Assembly: GCF_037976325.1 (NCBI RefSeq)
Contig: NZ_CP150265.1
Span: forward strand, 3,963,501 to 4,027,500
Reading direction: 5' to 3'
Length of the DNA: 64,000 bases
Source: Paenibacillus sp. FSL K6-3182
GTDB lineage: Bacteria; Bacillota; Bacilli; Paenibacillales; Paenibacillaceae
Part shown: positions 7,213-15,539 of the stretch, piece by piece
Layout of the letters: every line of letters starts with the position of its first letter
How positions within the stretch are numbered: the stretch's first letter is position 1
Notes under the pieces: generated by a model
Databases searched by the model: none
What the model saw: only the letters and a program-made list of their open reading frames with translations
Told to the model about the DNA's origin: nothing
Position numbers and translations under genes: made by a program

Positions 7213-8703
7213 TTAACGAATACGATAGCTGAGATCGTTCCAACGAAGCTCGTTGCGAACACTGCGTACCGTTGAATGCTTATCGATTACTACGGTTTCA
7301 ATGCCAACTTGATCCGCCCAGTCTACAAGCTGCTCAGTCGTTACGACATATGAGAATACGGTGTGATGAGCGCCGCCAGCGTAAATCCAGCTCTCTGCTG
7401 CATCTCGAAGCGATGGTTCTGGTTTCCACAACACACGAGCTACTGGAAGCTTCGGCATTTCATGAGTAGGCTTCACTGCATCCACTTGGTTAATGATCAA
7501 GCGGAAACGATTGCCTAGATCGATGAGTGAAGCATTAAGCGCAGCACCAGAGCGTCCATCGAATACAATCCGTGCTGGATCCGCTTTGCCGCCGATGCCA
7601 AGCGGATGAACTTCGATTTTTGGACGGCTATCCGCTATTGTAGGACATACCTCAAGCATATGTGATCCAAGTACGAGCTCGTTGCCTTCTTCTAGATGAT
7701 AAGTATAGTCCTCCATAAATGAAGTACCTTTGTTATTGGCAATCAGCTTCATCATGCGAGTAAGTGCAGATGTTTTCCAGTCGCCCTCGCCACCAAAGCC
7801 GTATCCTTGCTCCATCAAGCGCTGAACTGCAAGACCTGGAAGCTGCTTCATGCCATGCAAATCTTCAAATGACGTAGTAAATGCGGAGAAACCGCCCTCT
7901 TGTAAAAATGCTTTTAGGCCAAGCTCAATACGAGCCTGCTCGCCAATGGAAGCCCATGAAGCTGCATTGCCGCGTGTCTCGGACGAAATATCGTACTGCT
8001 CGTTGTATTCCTCAAGCAGCTGTTTTACTTCTGAATCTGAAACCTCATTCATACGAGCAACAAGATCACCAATGCCATAACCATTAATCGACCATCCGAA
8101 TTTGATTTGCGCTTCAACTTTGTCGCCTTCCGTAACCGAAACTTGACGCATATTGTCTCCGAAGCGAGCAACCTTAAGATGACGGCCTTCATTAACTGCA
8201 ATTGCCGTTCCCATCCAGCTGGCAATGCGGGAACGAGTAACGCCATCCTCCCAGTGACCCGTAACGACTTTGCGCTCAAGGCCTAGTCGGGCGAAAATAT
8301 GGCCGTATTCTCGGTCGCCATGCGCGGATTGATTCGTATTCATAAAGTCCATATCAATCGTTTCCCAAGGAATATCACGGTTGAATTGAGTATGAAGGTG
8401 TAGTAATGGCTTACGCAGCTCAGACAACCCATGAATCCACATTTTTGCAGGTGAGAAGGTATGCATCCAAGTGATGATGCCTGCACAGTTCTCATCCGCT
8501 TTCGCTTCTAAGCAAAGCTTGTAAATTTCTTCTGGAGTTGTTACTACAGGTTTAAATACAATTTCGGATGAAATAACAGAATCATCATTCAACGCCGCAG
8601 CAATAATACGTGAATGCTGTGCAACCTCTTCTAATGTTTCTGGTCCGTACAAGTGCTGGCTTCCGGTAACAAACCAAAATTGATAGGGCTTAACTTGTAA
8701 CAT
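7213..8703 (-). CDS. araA: L-arabinose isomerase
   Basis: Converts L-arabinose to L-ribulose, the first step of arabinose catabolism in the cytoplasm. The 496-residue length and the N-terminus FWFVTGSQHLYGPETLEEVA fit AraA (about 500 residues), as do GYGFGGEGDWKTSAL and the C-terminal HHTVFSY metal-site region. I chose ATG at 8703 because GAGGAGG lies 9 bases upstream; an in-frame extension to 8736 runs into the repeat region and has no ribosome site. No araB or araD is adjacent, so the gene is separate from the rest of the pathway here. It is regulated by two AraR-like operators and a 240-base leader with tandem repeats. Confidence 0.97.
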   Translation of the reverse strand: MLQVKPYQFWFVTGSQHLYGPETLEEVAQHSRIIAAALNDDSVISSEIVFKPVVTTPEEIYKLCLEAKADENCAGIITWMHTFSPAKMWIHGLSELRKPLLHLHTQFNRDIPWETIDMDFMNTNQSAHGDREYGHIFARLGLERKVVTGHWEDGVTRSRIASWMGTAIAVNEGRHLKVARFGDNMRQVSVTEGDKVEAQIKFGWSINGYGIGDLVARMNEVSDSEVKQLLEEYNEQYDISSETRGNAASWASIGEQARIELGLKAFLQEGGFSAFTTSFEDLHGMKQLPGLAVQRLMEQGYGFGGEGDWKTSALTRMMKLIANNKGTSFMEDYTYHLEEGNELVLGSHMLEVCPTIADSRPKIEVHPLGIGGKADPARIVFDGRSGAALNASLIDLGNRFRLIINQVDAVKPTHEMPKLPVARVLWKPEPSLRDAAESWIYAGGAHHTVFSYVVTTEQLVDWADQVGIETVVIDKHSTVRSVRNELRWNDLSYRIR

Positions 8704-8719
8704 GGAATGGTTCCTCCTC

Positions 8720-8839
8720 AAGTTTTGCGAATGCAAAACAGCTTCGTAAGCATTCGCTTCAAGTTTTGCGAATGCAAAACAGCTTCGTAAGCATTCGCTT
8801 TAAGTTTTGCGAATGCAAAACAGCTATGTAAGCATTCAC
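8720..8839 (-). repeat. Three tandem copies of a 41-bp palindromic repeat in the araA leader
   Basis: The units start at 8720, 8761 and 8802. The first two are identical except for the last base, and the third has two changes near its middle and a divergent end. Each unit contains two overlapping dyads: GCGAATGC/GCATTCGC (8-bp stem) and GTTTTGC-ATTC-GCAAAAC (7-bp stem). They share the GCATTCGC arm, so only one can form at a time. The last unit ends immediately before the araA ribosome site. No function is established. Confidence 0.9.
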
Positions 8840-8879
8840 CGAGTATTAAACGTATTTTTAGAAATAACGCCTCTTCTCA

Positions 8880-8895
8880 ACTTGTACGGACATTA
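8880..8895. promoter_or_regulatory. AraR-like operator, downstream copy
   Basis: ACTTGTACGGACATTA matches 11 of 16 positions of the AraR consensus ATTTGTACGTACAAAT. It lies about 50 bases inside the araA transcript. Confidence 0.6.
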
Positions 8896-8923
8896 GTGCT
8901 AGTTATCACTGGTATGACGATGC

Positions 8924-8939
8924 ACTTGTACATACAACT
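8924..8939. promoter_or_regulatory. AraR-like operator, promoter-proximal copy
   Basis: ACTTGTACATACAACT matches 13 of 16 positions of the AraR consensus and lies just after the predicted transcription start. It is 44 bp from the second copy, about four helical turns, which suits cooperative binding with looping. Confidence 0.75.
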
Positions 8940-8951
8940 TGACTCACGTTT

Positions 8952-8980
8952 ATCATACTCCGAACCATTAATGTTTTCAA
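8952..8980 (-). promoter_or_regulatory. araA promoter
   Basis: On the minus strand TTGAAA (8975-8980), a 17-base spacer and TATGAT (8952-8957). Transcription would start near 8945, giving a leader of about 240 bases before the ATG at 8703. Confidence 0.75.
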
Positions 8981-9011
8981 TATGCAGCTCCTATAAAATT
9001 TCTTAAGTGAT

Positions 9012-9197
9012 TCAAATTTGTTCCAGTCGGTATGTATAGCCGCAAAATGAACAACGAAATAATACGCTTTTATCGCCAACTTTGATAGTAAGCCTCTCAT
9101 CGTCCTCTATTTCAATAAACTCTCTGCCCTGCTCGTCCCGATCTCCCGTAGCAAACATTACTGTTTTATTCCCGCACTCGCACTCAAAACTCATCAT
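9012..9197 (-). CDS. Small Cys4 zinc-ribbon-like protein
   Basis: A 61-residue protein with Cys pairs CxC at 6-8 and CxxC at 49-52, separated by an acidic, strand-rich middle. This layout suggests a zinc ribbon. It has no other recognisable domain and I do not know its function. The start ATG at 9197 follows GAGGAG with about 10-base spacing; the next codon is also ATG. It lies upstream of araA on the same strand, with the araA promoter just after its stop, so it is probably a separate unit. Confidence 0.7.
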   Translation of the reverse strand: MMSFECECGNKTVMFATGDRDEQGREFIEIEDDERLTIKVGDKSVLFRCSFCGYTYRLEQI

Positions 9198-9438
9198 GAT
9201 ATTGTTGCTCCTCTATTATTGTAGATTTACTAAATTATGCTCTTTTTTACACTGATTTTTGCTCTGTCAGCAACAGCATTTACTTATTTGCTGTAATAAA
9301 CAGCCATTTTCATAACTTACGAATAAATACCAGCCTCTAAATGCGTCGGTTTCATTGCTTCATTGTGTTAGCTTCGATATAATTATCGTTGACATTATTA
9401 TATTACAAAAACAAGGTCAAGGAAGGGTTACGAATAAC

Positions 9439-10305
9439 ATGTACATAGCAGATAAATGGGTAGACTACGAGGTTATAGATACAGGAGACGGAGATAAGCT
9501 CGAACGTTGGGGCAATTATACACTCCGCCGTCCAGATCCACAAATTATTTGGCCGATCACAAATGAAACAGGTCTTTGGAAAAAAGCCGATGGCCATTAC
9601 CATAGAAGCAATTCCGGTGGCGGTCAATGGTCGATGAGCGAATCATTGCCTGAACGCTGGACAATTTCTTATGGCGAACTAAACTTCCATATCAAGCCGA
9701 CAAACTTCAAGCATACAGGATTATTTCCTGAGCAAGCCGTTAACTGGAGCTGGATGATGGACAAAATCCGTAATGCTGGACGTCCTATTCGTGTCTTGAA
9801 TCTCTTTGCCTATTCGGGCGGTGCCACTGTTGCAGCCGCAGCAGCAGGTGCTGAAGTATGCCACGTTGACGCAGCTAAGGGTATGGTCCAATGGGCAAAA
9901 GATAACGCCCAGCTGTCTGGACTTGAGTCCGCTCCAATTCGCTATATTACGGATGACGTGTTCAAATTCGTTCAACGCGAGCAGCGCCGCGGCAAGCAGT
10001 ATGATGCGATTATTATGGATCCACCTTCTTATGGACGTGGCACGAATGGTGAAACATGGAAGCTCGAAGAAAATTTGTTTCCATTCTTACAATCCTGTAC
10101 ATCGATTTTGTCTGACAATCCATTGTTCCTACTCATCAACTCCTATACAACTGGATTATCGCAATCTGTTCTGCACAACCTGCTGCATATGACAATGAAT
10201 GCCAAATACGGTGGCGAAATCAATTGTGGAGAAATCGGATTGCCGATTACGAAGTCCGGCCTTAATTTGCCGTGCGGAATACTGGGACGTTGGGAGTCTA
10301 AGTAA
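9439..10305 (+). CDS. Class I SAM-dependent methyltransferase, RlmI/RlmK-like (putative rRNA methyltransferase)
   Basis: A 288-residue protein. The SAM-binding motif is LNLFAYSGGATVAAAAAGAE (about residues 119-138), the acidic strand end is CHVDAAKG, and the catalytic motif is DAIIMDPPSYGRG (about 190-202). The F-A-Y-S-G and D-P-P-S signatures place it with the COG1092 RNA methyltransferases; it lacks their N-terminal PUA domain. The target is unknown. ATG at 9439 is preferred over the longer frame from 9355, because the upstream extension is non-polar junk and GGAAGG precedes 9439. Its stop overlaps the next ATG (TAATG), so it is coupled to the pseudouridine synthase, which also suggests RNA modification. 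Confidence 0.85.
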   Translation: MYIADKWVDYEVIDTGDGDKLERWGNYTLRRPDPQIIWPITNETGLWKKADGHYHRSNSGGGQWSMSESLPERWTISYGELNFHIKPTNFKHTGLFPEQAVNWSWMMDKIRNAGRPIRVLNLFAYSGGATVAAAAAGAEVCHVDAAKGMVQWAKDNAQLSGLESAPIRYITDDVFKFVQREQRRGKQYDAIIMDPPSYGRGTNGETWKLEENLFPFLQSCTSILSDNPLFLLINSYTTGLSQSVLHNLLHMTMNAKYGGEINCGEIGLPITKSGLNLPCGILGRWESK

Positions 10306-11018
10306 TGTCGATCAAGGTTCTGTTCGAGGACAATCATGTAATAGCTGTCGTTAAGCCGCCTGGCGTCCTCTCACAAGAGGATGACACCGGCGATGCTGAT
10401 ATGCTTACCCTGCTTAAGCAGGATATAAAGGAACGATATAACAAGCCGGGAAACGTCTTTCTCGGCCTCGTTCACCGTCTTGACCGTATGGTTGGCGGCG
10501 TTATGATTTTTGCCAAAACCTCAAAAGCTGCGTCCAGATTATCCGAATCGGTTCGCAGTAGACATTTTGGCAAAACTTATGTTTGTGTTGTACAAGGTAC
10601 GCCAAAACAATCTCAAGCGCGTTTAACTCATTTTATTGTTAAGAACAGTAAACAAAATCAAGTAACCGTCTATAACAAACCCACGAATGAGGCGAAAGAA
10701 GCGATTTTGGATTACGAGGTAGCAGCTGTATCTGGCCGTTATTCATTGATTGCGGTGAAGCTGCATACCGGAAGACCTCATCAAATCCGTGCACAGCTGG
10801 CTCATATCGGCTGTCCGCTCGTAGGCGACCTGAAATACGGCGCGAAACCAACAAGCGGCATATCCGAAATTGCGTTATGGTCAACCTCGGTTTCAGCCCC
10901 TCATCCTATAACAAAGGAATGGATGAGTTTTCGTTCCGTTCCAACAGGCTCTGATGTTTGGAATTGGTGGACTAGTTCGCAGCTTGAAGACGCCTCCAGT
11001 ATGCTGAGCAATACGTAA
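10305..11018 (+). CDS. RluA-family pseudouridine synthase
   Basis: Isomerises uridine in RNA to pseudouridine. The 237-residue protein carries the catalytic motif VHRLDRMVGGVMIFAKT (about residues 49-65), with the nucleophilic Asp, and the RluA C-terminal motif TGRPHQIRAQLAHIGCPLVGDLKYG. There is no N-terminal S4 domain, so it is of the short YhcT/RluC-like type. It starts one base inside the stop codon of the methyltransferase gene. The CapA-family gene begins 20 bases downstream and may be co-transcribed. Confidence 0.9.
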   Translation: MSIKVLFEDNHVIAVVKPPGVLSQEDDTGDADMLTLLKQDIKERYNKPGNVFLGLVHRLDRMVGGVMIFAKTSKAASRLSESVRSRHFGKTYVCVVQGTPKQSQARLTHFIVKNSKQNQVTVYNKPTNEAKEAILDYEVAAVSGRYSLIAVKLHTGRPHQIRAQLAHIGCPLVGDLKYGAKPTSGISEIALWSTSVSAPHPITKEWMSFRSVPTGSDVWNWWTSSQLEDASSMLSNT

Positions 11019-11038
11019 CAAGGAAGGACGAAATACTA

Positions 11039-12286
11039 ATGCGCCGTAAAAGGCACCGAAAAACAAATTCAATACTATTATTACTAAGTTTACTTGGCTT
11101 ACTGGTTATATTTTTAATGCCCTCCATTTACGAGAGGGCTTCTGCACCTGCCAGCTCGCTTCCTACAGCTTCAATTGACCCCACTCCTACTGAGCAAGCA
11201 GTCGTAACCCCATCACCATCTCCTGAACCGACAGCACCACCAGAGCCTGTTTTTGCCGATGCCGTATGGATGGCCGTAGGCGACATCATGATGCATACGC
11301 CCCAGCTGCCCGGAGCTTTTGACAAGAAAACGAATCGATATGACTTCAAGCCGTTTTTTGCAGAGGTTAAACCGATTTTGGAGCAAGGAGATTGGGTTAT
11401 TGCCAACCTAGAAACACCAATTGCTGGTGTGGAATATGGCTATACTGGATATCCAACGTTTAATGCGCCAACCGAACTTGGAGAGGCGATCAAGGATGCT
11501 GGATTTAACTTAATAACAAATGCCAACAATCATTCACTTGATAAAGGTGAGTCAGGTGTGCTTCGCACTCTCGAGAACTTAAAGAAGCTTGGTCTTCCAA
11601 GCAAGGGAACAGCCGCATCGCAAGAAGAAGCAGACCAAGCTGTCCTATCCGAGAAAAATGGCATCGTTATGGGATTGTTAGCTTACACCTATGGAACAAA
11701 TGGCATTCCAATTCCAGAAGGCAAACCTTACCTCGTTTCGCTTATTGATGAAGAGAAGATTAAAGCAGACATCATTCGGCTGCGTGAAGCAGGTGCTGAC
11801 TTTATTACCGTTTCTCTGCATTTCGGAACTGAATATCAGATTATACCAAATGAAGAACAAAAACGTCTCGCTCGTTCGCTTGTCGCTGCGGGAGCTGATA
11901 TTATTGCCGGTTCGCATCCCCATGTTGTCCAGCCCTATGAAGTGCTTGAAACAACCGATGAGAAAGGTCATGTAAAAAAGGGACTTATTATTTATTCTAT
12001 GGGAAATTTTATTTCTAATCAGCGGGGCGAATCGAAGGATTACGGAGTTATTTTTAAAGTTAATGTTCGTAAAAATATGACAGACGGCACAGTTACTATA
12101 ACTGATGTTGAATCCATTCCGACATGGGTGCATCGCTACAAGCCTGATCGTTCCTTTCGCTATCGCATCTTGCCAATCGAAGAAACATTAGCTGCTTCAA
12201 ATGATACCTTGCTAACGCAAGCCGACTACGAGGTGCTCCAAAAAAATTACGATATGCTGCGCAATCGGCTCGATTCTATGAAATAA
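11039..12286 (+). CDS. CapA-family (PgsA-like) membrane-anchored metallophosphatase
   Basis: A 415-residue protein with a basic N-terminus and one membrane anchor (about residues 12-32), then a Pro/Thr/Ser-rich spacer to about 75. A CapA calcineurin-like domain follows outside the cell. Family motifs are VGDIMMH, NLETPI, NANNHSLDKG, SLHFGTEY and AGSHPHVVQPYE, which carry the metal-binding His and Asn residues. CapA/PgsA proteins take part in poly-gamma-glutamate synthesis, but many paralogues lie outside capsule operons. No other pgs or cap gene is nearby, so the role is open. The ATG follows GGAAGG. Confidence 0.87.
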   Translation: MRRKRHRKTNSILLLLSLLGLLVIFLMPSIYERASAPASSLPTASIDPTPTEQAVVTPSPSPEPTAPPEPVFADAVWMAVGDIMMHTPQLPGAFDKKTNRYDFKPFFAEVKPILEQGDWVIANLETPIAGVEYGYTGYPTFNAPTELGEAIKDAGFNLITNANNHSLDKGESGVLRTLENLKKLGLPSKGTAASQEEADQAVLSEKNGIVMGLLAYTYGTNGIPIPEGKPYLVSLIDEEKIKADIIRLREAGADFITVSLHFGTEYQIIPNEEQKRLARSLVAAGADIIAGSHPHVVQPYEVLETTDEKGHVKKGLIIYSMGNFISNQRGESKDYGVIFKVNVRKNMTDGTVTITDVESIPTWVHRYKPDRSFRYRILPIEETLAASNDTLLTQADYEVLQKNYDMLRNRLDSMK

Positions 12287-12307
12287 GCGTTGAATGGCGA
12301 AATCAGA

Positions 12308-12736
12308 TTACAAATTTGCTACTTTACCCAACAAGTAAACCAGCAGCTGCTGGTTATGAGAGGAAATGCGGTCCAGCGATTGTTCGATCATTTGAGTCCG
12401 AATCGTTGTACCGCGCTCCGCCTCAGCTTTGCCCTTCTCCGATACAGAAACCCAAACAATTCTTCGATCATGATCATCTCTTGTACGTTCAATGAGCTCA
12501 TTTCTTTCCATTCGATCCAACAGTGTTGTAATTGCAGCAGGTGTAGTCGCTAAATATTGGAGCAGATCAGATGGCTTCATCGGTTGGTGCTGAAGCATCA
12601 GCTCTAATACATTCAGCTGCCCTTCTGTCAAAGGAGCAAGCGATTGTTCCAAGTTGTTTTTCCATTCACGCGAAAGCTTCGTCCATAATCGAGTAAATTC
12701 TCCAGACACCATACTCCCACACTCGCTCTCTGTCAA
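12308..12736 (-). CDS. MarR-family transcriptional regulator
   Basis: A winged-helix repressor of 142 residues. The recognition region is MKPSDLLQYLATTPAAITTLLDRMERNELIERTRDDHDRRIVWVSVSEKGK, the classic MarR wing. The frame begins with TTG at 12736, with only a weak ribosome site; ATG eight codons later is an alternative. The promoter has an extended -10 and an inverted repeat just upstream of it, so it may repress itself. The neighbours are a converging CapA gene and a divergent 55-residue gene, neither of which reveals its target. Confidence 0.88.
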   Translation of the reverse strand: MTESECGSMVSGEFTRLWTKLSREWKNNLEQSLAPLTEGQLNVLELMLQHQPMKPSDLLQYLATTPAAITTLLDRMERNELIERTRDDHDRRIVWVSVSEKGKAEAERGTTIRTQMIEQSLDRISSHNQQLLVYLLGKVANL

Positions 12737-12757
12737 TTTCCATCTATTTGCTATTTA

Positions 12758-12766
12758 TTATAGCAG
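12758..12766 (-). promoter_or_regulatory. Extended -10 promoter of the MarR gene
   Basis: TGCTATAAT on the minus strand is a perfect extended -10. The leader to the TTG codon would be only about 15 bases. Confidence 0.55.
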
Positions 12767-12770
12767 TCTT

Positions 12771-12784
12771 TATTGTCGAATAAA
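12771..12784. promoter_or_regulatory. Inverted repeat, possible MarR operator
   Basis: TTATT-GTCG-AATAA lies directly upstream of the extended -10, where a MarR autorepressor would bind. Binding is inferred. Confidence 0.4.
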
Positions 12785-12916
12785 AGATTAACCCAATTAA
12801 TAATTTGCGCTATTAATCGATATATTGTTGAACATTATGACAGCGTTAGACATACAATAAGGCGAAAGCCCAGCGCTATGTCTATTCATGCTTAAATAGT
12901 AAGGAGCGTGCACCCA

Positions 12917-13084
12917 GTGGAAGAAAGAAAAGCTGTAATCATTCAAAAAATTAAAAATTATGGCATTATAAAAGACCCACAATGGCTGGACCGCCCGGAT
13001 GAGCTGGTACCATTGTGGGTCATGCTTGAAGCTATTTTGGAAGTCATTGAACGGTTTGATCCGCCTAATCGACCTTTTGATTAG
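12917..13084 (+). CDS. Small hypothetical protein, 55 residues
   Basis: GTG at 12917 follows AAGGAG with a 12-base gap. The product begins [17 protein letters not shown] and ends [10 protein letters not shown]. It is soluble, amphipathic and without Cys; I do not recognise a family. Codon use and the ribosome site look real. The last 20 bases overlap the 3' end of parC on the other strand, so the two stop codons cross. It reads away from the MarR gene. Confidence 0.6.
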   Translation: MEERKAVIIQKIKNYGIIKDPQWLDRPDELVPLWVMLEAILEVIERFDPPNRPFD

Positions 13085-15527
13085 TGTCTGTTATGGAACG
13101 TGCAAGCGTGCTCGTAATAACGTCGGTTTTCTCTACTGGGAATATGAGTTTGCCTATCGATTTACGATCTTCAATTGGTGCTTTCTCCGATGTAGCAGAA
13201 AGCTTCGCTCCAGATGAGGTAATCGCTACGATCTCTTTGGCTGCCTTACAATAATAAGCCCCAATCAGTGACGAACCATTTGGACGCACTCGTTTGCCTT
13301 CTTTAAATTCGAACGTTTGTACACCCTTGCCGCCTCTGCCCTGAATTGGATAATCCAGCAGCAATGTACGTTTGGCGTAACCGATATCGGTAATGACGAG
13401 TAATTCGCCTTCATCCTCAGCAACCCATTCCGCGGTGACAAGCTCGTCTCCATCCTTAAGCTGAATACCTCTTACGCCTGTTGCAACTCTACCCATCGAA
13501 TTAACTTCGGATTCTGTAAACCGAATGCTCATTCCCTGCTTAGTTATAAGCATGATTTGTTTCGAACCATCACTCAAAACAACCCGAATGACTTCGTCGC
13601 CCTCTGAAACCTTGCAGGCTGCAACCGCAGTGGATCTTGTAGTTGCGTATTCCTTAAGCTCCGTACGCTTGACTTGGCCACGTTTCGTTACGAAAACAAG
13701 TGATGCTGTAGATGCCAAAATATCTTTAATTGGAATGACGCTTACGATCGAATCATCCTTCGGAATAGGTACAACATTCACTATCGCTGTTCCGGTATCC
13801 TTCCATTTGAATTCTGGAATCTGATGGACCGGCAGCAAATAATATTGACCTTTGCGTGTAAAGAGCAGCAAATTGTCAATCGTATTGACTTCAAGCAACT
13901 CTCGTACGAAGTCACCTTCCTTGACACCTGCGTTTTGCAGCTCGCCTCCCGATCTCGTAAACGAGAGCATGCTTGTCCGTTTTACATAACCATCCTGGCT
14001 TAATGTAACTAGAACATCCTCCGGTGTAACAAGAACTTCGAGGTTAACTTTCAGCTCTTCGATTTCACCGCGCAGAACAGAACGGCGATCAATGCCATAT
14101 TTGGTTTGAATCTCAAGCAGTTCATCCCTAATAACACCAATCAGCTTCTTCTCGCTAGCCAAGATCGATTTCAAGTAAGCAATCTTCTTCATCGCTTCCT
14201 TAAGCTCTTTCTCAAGTGTCGTAATTTCCAAGTTCGTTAAGCGATAAAGCTGCAAAGTAAGGATGGCATCTGCTTGACGAGCGGAGAAATCGAACTTCGC
14301 AACCAAGTTGTCTTGTGCATCCCCGCGATTTTTGGATGCTTTGATCGTCGCTATAACTTCGTCTAATATGTTGAGCGCTTTTACAAGCCCTTCTACAACA
14401 TGAGCGCGATCTTCCGCCTTCTCAAGATCATATTTCGTGCGGAAAGTTACTACTTCCTTCTGGTGATCGATATACGCCGACAATATTTGTTTAAGACCAA
14501 GCTGCATCGGTGTTTTGTTCACGATTGCGACCATATTGAAGCTGTAAGCTACCTGCAGATCCGTTTTCTTGAACAAATAAGCCAAAATACCTTGTGCATC
14601 GGCATCCTTCTTAAACTCAATGACGATGCGCAGACCATTGCGTCCGCTCTCATCACGCACCTCCGCAATGCCTTCGACCTTCTTCTCTAGCCGAATGTTT
14701 TCCATTGCGGTAACCAACCGTGATTTAACGACCTGATATGGAATTTCAGTAATGACAAGCTGCTGCTTGCCTCCGCGCATATCCTCGATAGCCGTCTTAG
14801 CACGAATGTATATGCGGCCTTTACCTGTAGCATATGCGTCTCGAATGCCTTCTTCGCCCATAATAATGCCGCCAGTAGGGAAATCCGGACCTTTCACATA
14901 AGTCATAAGTTCTTCTTGCGTCAGCTCTGGGCTTCCCATAAGGGCGATACACGCATCAATAACCTCACGCAGGTTATGAGGCGGGATTTCCGTGGCAAAG
15001 CCGGCAGAGATGCCGCTGGTCCCGTTTACGAGCAAGTTGGGGTACCGCGACGGCAGCACAACCGGCTCCTTCGTTGTATTATCGAAATTATCCTTGAATT
15101 GTACCGTTCTTTTCTCTATGTCACGAAGCAGCTCCATCGCAATTGGCGATAGACGCGCTTCCGTATAACGCATAGCTGCTGCTGGATCATCATCCTGAGA
15201 ACCCCAGTTTCCGTGTCCATCAACGAGCGGATGTCCCATTTTCCAAGGCTGTGCCATCCGAACCATACCCTCATAAATGGATGAGTCACCATGCGGATGG
15301 TAATTACCCATAACGTCACCGACAGTTTTGGCCGATTTGCGATATTGCTTGTCCGGTGTGTTTCCTGAATCATACATCGCATATAGAATACGACGCTGCA
15401 CGGGCTTCAAACCATCGCGAACGTCAGGAATGGCACGGTCCTGAATTATATACTTTGAATAGCGTCCGAAGCGGTCGCCTACCACTTCCTCCAAAAACGC
15501 CGGTAAAAACTGTTCCAGCATACTCAT
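13065..15527 (-). CDS. parC: DNA topoisomerase IV subunit A
   Basis: Breakage-rejoining subunit of topoisomerase IV, which separates linked daughter chromosomes. The 820-residue protein has the N-terminal winged-helix/tower region with catalytic Tyr121 ([13 protein letters not shown]). A C-terminal beta-pinwheel follows, with repeated strands such as [15 protein letters not shown] and [12 protein letters not shown]. The order parE-parC and the pinwheel favour ParC over GyrA. The quinolone region reads [10 protein letters not shown]: Ser82 and Glu86 correspond to E. coli Ser80 and Glu84, so it looks quinolone-susceptible. Start ATG at 15527 follows AGGGGG; the gap after parE is 12 bases. Confidence 0.97.
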   Translation of the reverse strand: MSMLEQFLPAFLEEVVGDRFGRYSKYIIQDRAIPDVRDGLKPVQRRILYAMYDSGNTPDKQYRKSAKTVGDVMGNYHPHGDSSIYEGMVRMAQPWKMGHPLVDGHGNWGSQDDDPAAAMRYTEARLSPIAMELLRDIEKRTVQFKDNFDNTTKEPVVLPSRYPNLLVNGTSGISAGFATEIPPHNLREVIDACIALMGSPELTQEELMTYVKGPDFPTGGIIMGEEGIRDAYATGKGRIYIRAKTAIEDMRGGKQQLVITEIPYQVVKSRLVTAMENIRLEKKVEGIAEVRDESGRNGLRIVIEFKKDADAQGILAYLFKKTDLQVAYSFNMVAIVNKTPMQLGLKQILSAYIDHQKEVVTFRTKYDLEKAEDRAHVVEGLVKALNILDEVIATIKASKNRGDAQDNLVAKFDFSARQADAILTLQLYRLTNLEITTLEKELKEAMKKIAYLKSILASEKKLIGVIRDELLEIQTKYGIDRRSVLRGEIEELKVNLEVLVTPEDVLVTLSQDGYVKRTSMLSFTRSGGELQNAGVKEGDFVRELLEVNTIDNLLLFTRKGQYYLLPVHQIPEFKWKDTGTAIVNVVPIPKDDSIVSVIPIKDILASTASLVFVTKRGQVKRTELKEYATTRSTAVAACKVSEGDEVIRVVLSDGSKQIMLITKQGMSIRFTESEVNSMGRVATGVRGIQLKDGDELVTAEWVAEDEGELLVITDIGYAKRTLLLDYPIQGRGGKGVQTFEFKEGKRVRPNGSSLIGAYYCKAAKEIVAITSSGAKLSATSEKAPIEDRKSIGKLIFPVEKTDVITSTLARSITDTNQKVD

Positions 15528-15539
15528 GCAGAAATCCCC

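Noticed and set aside
8720..8839. CRISPR array
   Set aside because: The units abut directly with no spacers and contain internal palindromes; no cas gene is near.
11678..12133. 151-residue - strand frame inside the CapA gene
   Set aside because: Antisense to conserved CapA motifs; no coding signals.
12290..12553. 87-residue + strand frame across the marR gene
   Set aside because: Antisense to the MarR wing region, without ribosome site.
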